Shown piece by piece: positions 59,846-64,000 of a DNA stretch of 64,000 bases (the stretch's first letter is position 1; each line of letters begins with the position of its first letter). The position numbers and the translations under genes are program-made. The stretch is from Mycobacterium paraense (GTDB taxonomy: Bacteria > Actinomycetota > Actinomycetes > Mycobacteriales > Mycobacteriaceae). The notes under the pieces were generated by a model. It had not been told where the DNA came from, made no database searches, and worked only from the letters and a program-made list of their open reading frames with translations. The stretch lies in assembly GCF_002101815.1 (NCBI RefSeq), contig NZ_LQPM01000006.1:301258-365257 (forward strand). Reading direction: 5' to 3'.

Positions 59846-61038
59846 TGGTGTTGGATTTTTCCTGGTTGCCTCCCGAGATCAATTCGGCGCGAATCTTCGA
59901 AGGCGTGGGTTCGGGGCCCCTTTTTATGGCGGCGTCGGCGTGGGACGGGTTGGCGTCGGACCTGGCGGGGGCCGCGTCGTCGTTCAACTCGGTGGTGACG
60001 GGTCTCACCGACGGGTCGTGGACCGGTCCGTCGGCGGCGGCCATGGCGGCGGCCGCGGTGCCGTACGTGGGGTGGTTGAACTCGGCGGCGGGGCAGGCCG
60101 GGGCCGCGGCGGCTCAGGCCCGCGCGGCGGCGACGGCGTTTGAGTCGGCGTTGGCGGCGACGGTGGCTCCCGCGGCGGTGGCGGCCAATCGCACCCAGTT
60201 GATGGAGTTGATTGCGGCGAACATCCTCGGCCAAAACACCCCGGCGATCTTCATGACCGAGTTCGAGTACATGGAGATGTGGGCCCAGGACGTCGCCGCG
60301 ATGCTGGGCTACCACGGCGGGGCGATGGGCGTCGCCGCGGCGCTGCCGGCCTTCAGCCTGCCGCCGCTGAGCCTGGCGGGCCTGACGGCGCCGCTGGCCG
60401 GCGTGGCGTCGCAGGTCGCCGGGCTGGCGTCGTCGGTGGCGGGTGCGGTCGGGTTGACGGGCGCGATGACCGTGGCCGGGTCCGCCGTGCAGCAGGTGTC
60501 GGGCCTGGCCTCGTCCCTGCCGATTTCGTCGTTGTCGACGGTCGCTCAGCTCGGGATCATGCCGGTCAGCATGATGATGTCGCCGATCATGATGGCGGCC
60601 CAAGCCGGAATGGGCGCCTCGAATTCGGCGGCGCTGGCCGGAGCGACGGGTGCCGCTGCCGGCGGCGCCGATGCGGCGAAGTTCGTCAGCGAGGCCGCTC
60701 CCGCGATGAAGGGCCTGGGCGGCGTGGGCGGCCTGGGCGGCGCGTCCGCGGACATGGGGAAGGCGCGGCTGGTCGGGGCGATGTCGGTGCCGCCCACGTG
60801 GCAGGGGTCGACGCCGTCCCGGATGGTCAGCGCGGCGATGTCGGGGCTGGGCAGCGAGGTGCCGGCCGCCGCGGCGGCGGGGGCGCCGATGGGCGGCGGT
60901 ATGCCGTTCATGCCGATGCCGATGGGCGGCATGGGCGCCGGCGCCGGGATGCCCGGCGGGATGATGGGCCGCGGCGGGGCCAGCCCGAATGTCGTGCAGT
61001 CACGACCCAGCGTCGTACCGCGGGTCGGAGTGGGGTAG
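59845..61038 (+). CDS. PPE-SVP family protein, PPE71/PPE38-like (first copy)
   Basis: At 397 residues, the PPE domain (about 1-175) starts [16 protein letters not shown] and includes GSWTGPS and [15 protein letters not shown]. The C-terminal part has the SVP motif GAMSVPPTW and a Gly/Met-rich tail ending [11 protein letters not shown]. This ending and the start match M. tuberculosis PPE38/PPE71. Those proteins are needed for ESX-5 export of PE_PGRS and PPE-MPTR proteins. A PE partner is not present; the WXG100 pair directly downstream is. The ATG at 59,845 overlaps the leader ORF stop; GTG 59,842 is possible. Confidence 0.92.
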   Translation: MVLDFSWLPPEINSARIFEGVGSGPLFMAASAWDGLASDLAGAASSFNSVVTGLTDGSWTGPSAAAMAAAAVPYVGWLNSAAGQAGAAAAQARAAATAFESALAATVAPAAVAANRTQLMELIAANILGQNTPAIFMTEFEYMEMWAQDVAAMLGYHGGAMGVAAALPAFSLPPLSLAGLTAPLAGVASQVAGLASSVAGAVGLTGAMTVAGSAVQQVSGLASSLPISSLSTVAQLGIMPVSMMMSPIMMAAQAGMGASNSAALAGATGAAAGGADAAKFVSEAAPAMKGLGGVGGLGGASADMGKARLVGAMSVPPTWQGSTPSRMVSAAMSGLGSEVPAAAAAGAPMGGGMPFMPMPMGGMGAGAGMPGGMMGRGGASPNVVQSRPSVVPRVGVG

Positions 61039-61124
61039 GGCGGGGGTGATAGGTCGGGGCTTGCGTGTGGGCGCCGCAACGGCGTCTAACTGAAATTTCG
61101 GTTTCTGATGGAAGGAGTGGCGTG

Positions 61125-61421
61125 GTGGCTACTCGGTTTATGACCGACCCGCATGCGATGCGGGCGATGGCAGGTCGTTTCGACGTGCACGCACAGACGG
61201 TTTCGGATGAGGCGCGCCTGATGTGGGCGTCGTCGCAGAACATTTCCGGCGCCGGTTGGAGTGGGGCGGCTTCGGCGTCGTCGTACAACACGATGGGGCA
61301 GATGAATCAGGCGTTTCACAACATCGTGAACATGCTGCAGAGCGTGCGCGACGGGCTGATCCGCGACGCGAACAACTACGAGCAGCAAGAGCAGGCTTCT
61401 CAGCAGATTTTGAGCAGTTAG
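61125..61421 (+). CDS. esxX: WXG100 protein, EsxX-like (EsxJ/K/M/P/W group)
   Basis: At 98 residues, it begins [19 protein letters not shown], has the WxG turn in GAGWSGAA and ends [16 protein letters not shown], the hallmark of the QILSS subfamily. Such proteins form a helical-hairpin heterodimer with an EsxN-type partner and are ESX secretion substrates. GTG 61,125 lies 7 bases after AAGGAG; the preceding GTG (61,122) is also in frame. The symbol is given by its place between two PPE38-like genes, as in the M. tuberculosis PPE71-esxX-esxY-PPE38 locus. Confidence 0.9.
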   Translation: MATRFMTDPHAMRAMAGRFDVHAQTVSDEARLMWASSQNISGAGWSGAASASSYNTMGQMNQAFHNIVNMLQSVRDGLIRDANNYEQQEQASQQILSS

Positions 61422-61450
61422 TGGCTTTCAGGCGTTAGGAGATTTGTGCG

Positions 61451-61735
61451 ATGACGATTAACTACCAGTTTGGCGATGTGGACGCCCATGGCGCGACGAT
61501 TCGCGCGCAGGCGGCGTCGTTGGAGGCCGAGCACCAGGCCATCGTGCGCGATGTGTTGGCTGCGGGTGACTTCTGGGGTGGCGCCGGTTCGGTGGCTTGC
61601 CAGGAGTTCATCACCCAGTTGGGTCGCAACTTCCAGGTGATTTACGAGCAGGCCAACGCCCACGGCCAGAAGGTGCAAAGCGCCGGCAGCAACATGGCGA
61701 GCACCGACAGCGCCGTCGGGTCCAGCTGGGCCTGA
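61451..61735 (+). CDS. esxY: WXG100 protein, EsxY-like (EsxI/L/N/O/V group)
   Basis: At 94 residues, it begins MTINYQFGDVDAHGATIRAQ, has the WxG motif in FWGGAGS and ends NMASTDSAVGSSWA. It is nearly identical to the Mtb9.9/EsxN subfamily. It should pair with the upstream 98-residue partner, 29 bases away, and be secreted as a heterodimer, probably by ESX-5. ATG at 61,451 with TTAGGAG upstream. A strong hairpin follows 12 bases after the stop. Confidence 0.92.
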   Translation: MTINYQFGDVDAHGATIRAQAASLEAEHQAIVRDVLAAGDFWGGAGSVACQEFITQLGRNFQVIYEQANAHGQKVQSAGSNMASTDSAVGSSWA

Positions 61736-61747
61736 GCAGCCGTCCGA

Positions 61748-61781
61748 GGGCGTGGGTAACGCCCCGGTGTTACCCACGCCC
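61748..61781 (+). terminator. Hairpin terminator after the Esx pair
   Basis: A perfect 13-base stem (GGGCGTGGGTAAC with its complement) encloses an 8-base loop and is not followed by a T run. Mycobacterial terminators often lack the U tail, so it probably ends the PPE-esxX-esxY transcript. Confidence 0.65.
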
Positions 61782-61903
61782 GAGGGGTTCGAAGACACCA
61801 ATACGCCCCCGCGGGTAACGAGAACCGGTCTCGGACGCAAATTCGGCGCCAAGACGGGTTAGACGGTTTGGTGAAACCCCGGATTTTTGATGGGCGATGG
61901 ACT

Positions 61904-61909
61904 TAGGAT
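61904..61909 (+). promoter_or_regulatory. -10 element (TAGGAT) of the second PPE transcript
   Basis: TAGGAT fits TANNNT and ends 6 bases before the GTG at 61,916, the same spacing as before the first PPE gene. It gives the second PPE its own promoter beyond the hairpin terminator. Confidence 0.6.
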
Positions 61910-61915
61910 CGGCCC

Positions 61916-61975
61916 GTGGTGTCTGTTGATCGTTGGACTGTGCCGTTGATGCGGCTGGCTGGCTTGGGGGTGTGA
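61916..61975 (+). CDS. Putative leaderless leader peptide coupled to the second PPE gene
   Basis: This 19-codon frame ([19 protein letters not shown]) has a TGA that shares its A with the PPE ATG (TGATG at 61,973-61,977). It shares VVxVD and a PLxR segment with the leader ORF at 59,780 but differs in between, including two fewer codons, while keeping the frame and the overlap. No ribosome site precedes it. Confidence 0.55.
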   Translation: MVSVDRWTVPLMRLAGLGV

Positions 61976-63189
61976 TGGTTCCCGCTTTTACGTTCTTCCC
62001 GCCGGAGATCAACTCGGCGTTGATGTTCGCCGGGGCGGGTTCAGGGCCCCTGTTCATGGCGGCCTCCGCTTGGGACTCCCTGGCGACGGACCTCGCCGGT
62101 GCCGCGTCGTCGTTCCAATCGGTGGTTTCCGGGTTGACCGACGGGCCCTGGGCGGGCCCGGCATCGATGGCCATGGCGGCCGCGGCGACGCCCTACGTGG
62201 GGTGGTTGAGCGCGGCGGCCGGGCAGGCGGAGTCGGCGGGCCTGCAGGCGCGCACCGCCGCGACGGCGTTTGAGTCCGCGCTGGCGGCGACGGTGCCCAC
62301 GCCCGCGATCGCCGCGAACCGCGCCCAGCTGATGGCGTTGATCGCGACGAACATCCTCGGCCAGAACACGCCGGCGATCTTCATGACCGAGTTCGAGTAC
62401 ATGGAAATGTGGGCCCAGGACGTCGCCGCGATGGTGGGCTACCACGGCGGGGCGATGGGCGTGGCCGCGGCGCTGCCCGCGTTCAGCGTTCCGCCGGTGA
62501 ACCTGGCGGGTCTGACCGGGCTGTTGTCGGCGCCGCTGGCCGGGGTCACCTCGCAGGCCGTCGGACTGGCGTCGTCTGTGGGCGGCGCGATTACGGCCCC
62601 GGTGGCCTCCGCGGTGGCGGTGGCCGGGCCGGCGGTTTCGCAGGTCTCCGCTTTGGCCTCGGCCGCACCGATTTCGTCGCTGTCGACGGTCGCCCAGGTC
62701 GGCATGATGCCGGTGAGCATGATGATGTCGCCGATCATGATGGCCGCCCAGGCGGGAATGGGCGCGTCGAATTCGGCGGCGCTGGCCGGAGCCACGGGTG
62801 CCGCGGGCGCCGTCGATCCGGCGAAGTTCGTCAGCAGCGCCGTCCCGAAGGGGCTTGGCGGCGGCGGTATGGGCGGCCTGGGTGCCGCGGAGGCCGGTTT
62901 GGGCAAGGCCCGGCTGGTCGGGGCGATGTCGGTGCCACCGACCTGGCAGGGCTCGGCGCCGTCCCGGATGGTCAGCGCGGCCATGTCGGGCATGGGCGAG
63001 ATGCCGGCCGGCGCCGCGGCGGCGGCCGGGGCACCGATGGGCGGCGGCATGCCGATGATGCCGATGCCGATGGGTGGCATGGGCGCCGGGGCGGGCATGC
63101 CCGGCGGCATGATGGGCCGTGGCGGCGCCAGCCCCACCCATGTCGTGCAGTCGCGGCCCAGCGTGGTGCCGCGCACCGGGGTCGGATAG
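61975..63189 (+). CDS. PPE-SVP family protein, PPE38-like (second copy)
   Basis: At 404 residues, the PPE domain starts [17 protein letters not shown], and the WxG-like turn GPWAGPA and [21 protein letters not shown] are shared with the first copy. The C-terminus carries GAMSVPPTW and a Met/Gly-rich tail ([12 protein letters not shown]) ending [11 protein letters not shown]. Large blocks are identical to the first copy, so the pair arose by duplication or is homogenised by gene conversion, as reported for PPE38/PPE71. Predicted to act at the cell surface in ESX-5 secretion of PE_PGRS/PPE-MPTR proteins, by analogy. ATG at 61,975. Confidence 0.92.
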   Translation: MVPAFTFFPPEINSALMFAGAGSGPLFMAASAWDSLATDLAGAASSFQSVVSGLTDGPWAGPASMAMAAAATPYVGWLSAAAGQAESAGLQARTAATAFESALAATVPTPAIAANRAQLMALIATNILGQNTPAIFMTEFEYMEMWAQDVAAMVGYHGGAMGVAAALPAFSVPPVNLAGLTGLLSAPLAGVTSQAVGLASSVGGAITAPVASAVAVAGPAVSQVSALASAAPISSLSTVAQVGMMPVSMMMSPIMMAAQAGMGASNSAALAGATGAAGAVDPAKFVSSAVPKGLGGGGMGGLGAAEAGLGKARLVGAMSVPPTWQGSAPSRMVSAAMSGMGEMPAGAAAAAGAPMGGGMPMMPMPMGGMGAGAGMPGGMMGRGGASPTHVVQSRPSVVPRTGVG

Positions 63190-63465
63190 GTCGTCGGAAA
63201 GGGCAGGTGATAAGCCGGGCCGCGAATCGGCGGCCCGAGGGCCCGGGTCTGTGGCCATACTGCGGTCGCGCCAAGCGGAGCATGCTGCTCTCACCTGGAT
63301 TCCGTCATCGGTTTTCGCCCACGATCTTGCGCTGTTTCTAAAAGAGGCGAAATCGCTGAATCCCGGATATTGTCCTCAGAATTGACTTACGATGCGAAGT
63401 GCCTGGTGGTGCTGTATTCGCCGCCGGGTTCGAAACTGAACGAAACGGCTGTGGAAGGGGGCACC

Positions 63466-63792
63466 GTGCTTTTGCCTCTTGGTTCCCCGCTGCCGGACGA
63501 TGCGGTGTCGGCAAAGCGAGGCGAGTCAGGGATGCTCGGCGGCTTATCGGTTCCGCTGAAGTGGGGGGTGGCTGTTCCCCCGGACGATTACGACCATTGG
63601 GCACCGGAGCCGGAAGAAGGCGCCGATGCCACCGCGCAGGCGGCCGACGGGCTCAACCCGGAGGCGACCGGCGAGGGCATGGACGAGTGGAACGAGTGGG
63701 CCGAGTGGAGCGAGTGGCAAGCCGAGGCGGAACCCCGCTTCGACCTGCCGCGCACTACCAGCGTGGTACCGACGTCGCCGGCTGCGGGCTGA
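63466..63792 (+). CDS. Small acidic protein with an isolated PPE-type SVP motif; possible PPE remnant
   Basis: From GTG 63,466 (after GGAAGGGGG) this is a 108-residue frame. It contains GGLSVPLKW, which fits the GxxSVPxxW motif of PPE-SVP proteins, but there is no PPE domain. The rest is acidic with a repeat-like DEWNEWAEWSEWQ stretch. Codon use is GC3-rich in its second half, as in real genes. It may be a PPE C-terminus left after deletion, or a stand-alone gene. The frame is open further upstream to TTG 63,370. I do not recognise the protein as a named family. Confidence 0.55.
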   Translation: MLLPLGSPLPDDAVSAKRGESGMLGGLSVPLKWGVAVPPDDYDHWAPEPEEGADATAQAADGLNPEATGEGMDEWNEWAEWSEWQAEAEPRFDLPRTTSVVPTSPAAG

Positions 63793-63864
63793 GGTTTTCA
63801 CGCGCAATCCAGACCAACCTGAATGAGAAATCCAGGAAGTTAAATTCAGAAGGAGAAAGGCAAC

Positions 63865-64000
63865 ATGGCAACACGTTTTATGACCGACCCGCACGAGATG
63901 CGGGCGATGGCGGGCCGTTTCGAGGTCCACGCTCAGACCGTTGAGGACGAGGCTCGCAAGATGTGGGCGTCGTCGATGAACATCCCTGATGCCGTCGAGT
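63865..64000 (+). CDS. WXG100 protein, EsxJ/M group, N-terminal part (cut by window end)
   Basis: The 45 codons present begin [19 protein letters not shown] and continue with [16 protein letters not shown], a second member of the 98-residue QILSS subfamily. The ATG at 63,865 follows AAGGAGAAAGG. It differs from the first copy at several positions (for example KMWASSMN in place of LMWASSQN). A partner of the EsxN type is expected just beyond the window. Confidence 0.9.
   Translation, partial: MATRFMTDPHEMRAMAGRFEVHAQTVEDEARKMWASSMNIPDAVE

Noticed and set aside
63399..63944. A 181-codon frame starting GTG right after TACGAT
   Set aside because: It runs out of frame across the SVP ORF and into the next Esx gene, with no codon bias or motif; the promoter word may still be real.

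Overview
The window is chromosomal DNA of a slow-growing Mycobacterium, most likely from the Mycobacterium avium complex or a close relative. The evidence is very high GC, a complete mycobactin (mbt) locus with IdeR iron boxes, PPE and WXG100 (Esx) genes, MTB12/Cfp2 antigens, and gene order that tracks the M. tuberculosis segment Rv2397c-Rv2352c with local losses and insertions. Species is inferred from synteny and remembered sequences; no search was run.

Layout. (1) 1-6.5 kb, sulfur: the end of cysW and cysA (sulfate import) run on the plus strand. They converge on a minus-strand group sirA-cysH-che1-ggtB (sulfite reductase, APS reductase, sirohydrochlorin ferrochelatase, gamma-glutamyltranspeptidase). 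A small Cys-rich leader peptide precedes sirA. (2) 6.7-10.6 kb: hemW, then two tandem SbtA-type membrane transporters. (3) 10.9-38.1 kb, mycobactin: mbtI, a three-gene insert (DesA1-type desaturase with an upstream DosR-like box, a BBE-type flavoprotein, an EntS-type MFS exporter), then mbtA and the divergent, tightly overlapping mbtB-C-D-E-F-G-H operon. IdeR boxes lie before mbtI and between mbtA and mbtB. (4) 38.2-39.3 kb: two MTB12-family secreted proteins. (5) 39.3-41.5 kb: an ECF41/SigJ sigma factor with its carboxymuconolactone-decarboxylase partner and a matching promoter, an Rv2375-like gene, and a 4 x 56-bp tandem repeat. (6) 41.5-50 kb, housekeeping: hrcA-dnaJ2-rsmE, a TetR/DinB-type pair with a double operator, phoH-ybeY-corC-era. 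(7) 50-57 kb: SDR, PLP decarboxylase, amiA2, recO-uppS-Rv2360c-like, and an alpha/beta hydrolase. (8) 57.1-59.5 kb: zur and smtB (zinc regulation) divergent from glyS. (9) 59.8-64 kb: PPE - esxX-like - esxY-like - PPE, the arrangement of the PPE71-esxX-esxY-PPE38 locus, then a short SVP-motif ORF and the start of another Esx gene.

How the genes work together: MbtI makes salicylate, MbtA activates it, MbtB-F assemble the peptide/polyketide chain, MbtG hydroxylates lysine, MbtH supports adenylation, and iron controls the locus through IdeR. CysA imports sulfate, CysH and SirA reduce it, and Che1 supplies the siroheme that SirA needs. SmtB and Zur sense zinc.

The most striking uncatalogued pattern is at the PPE genes. 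Each is preceded by a TANNNT -10 box exactly 6 nt before a GTG that opens a 19-21 codon ORF. The stop of each ORF overlaps the PPE start codon as TGATG. The first codons match in both (VVxVD). A similar but weaker arrangement precedes the MFS exporter gene. These look like leaderless, translationally coupled leader peptides.
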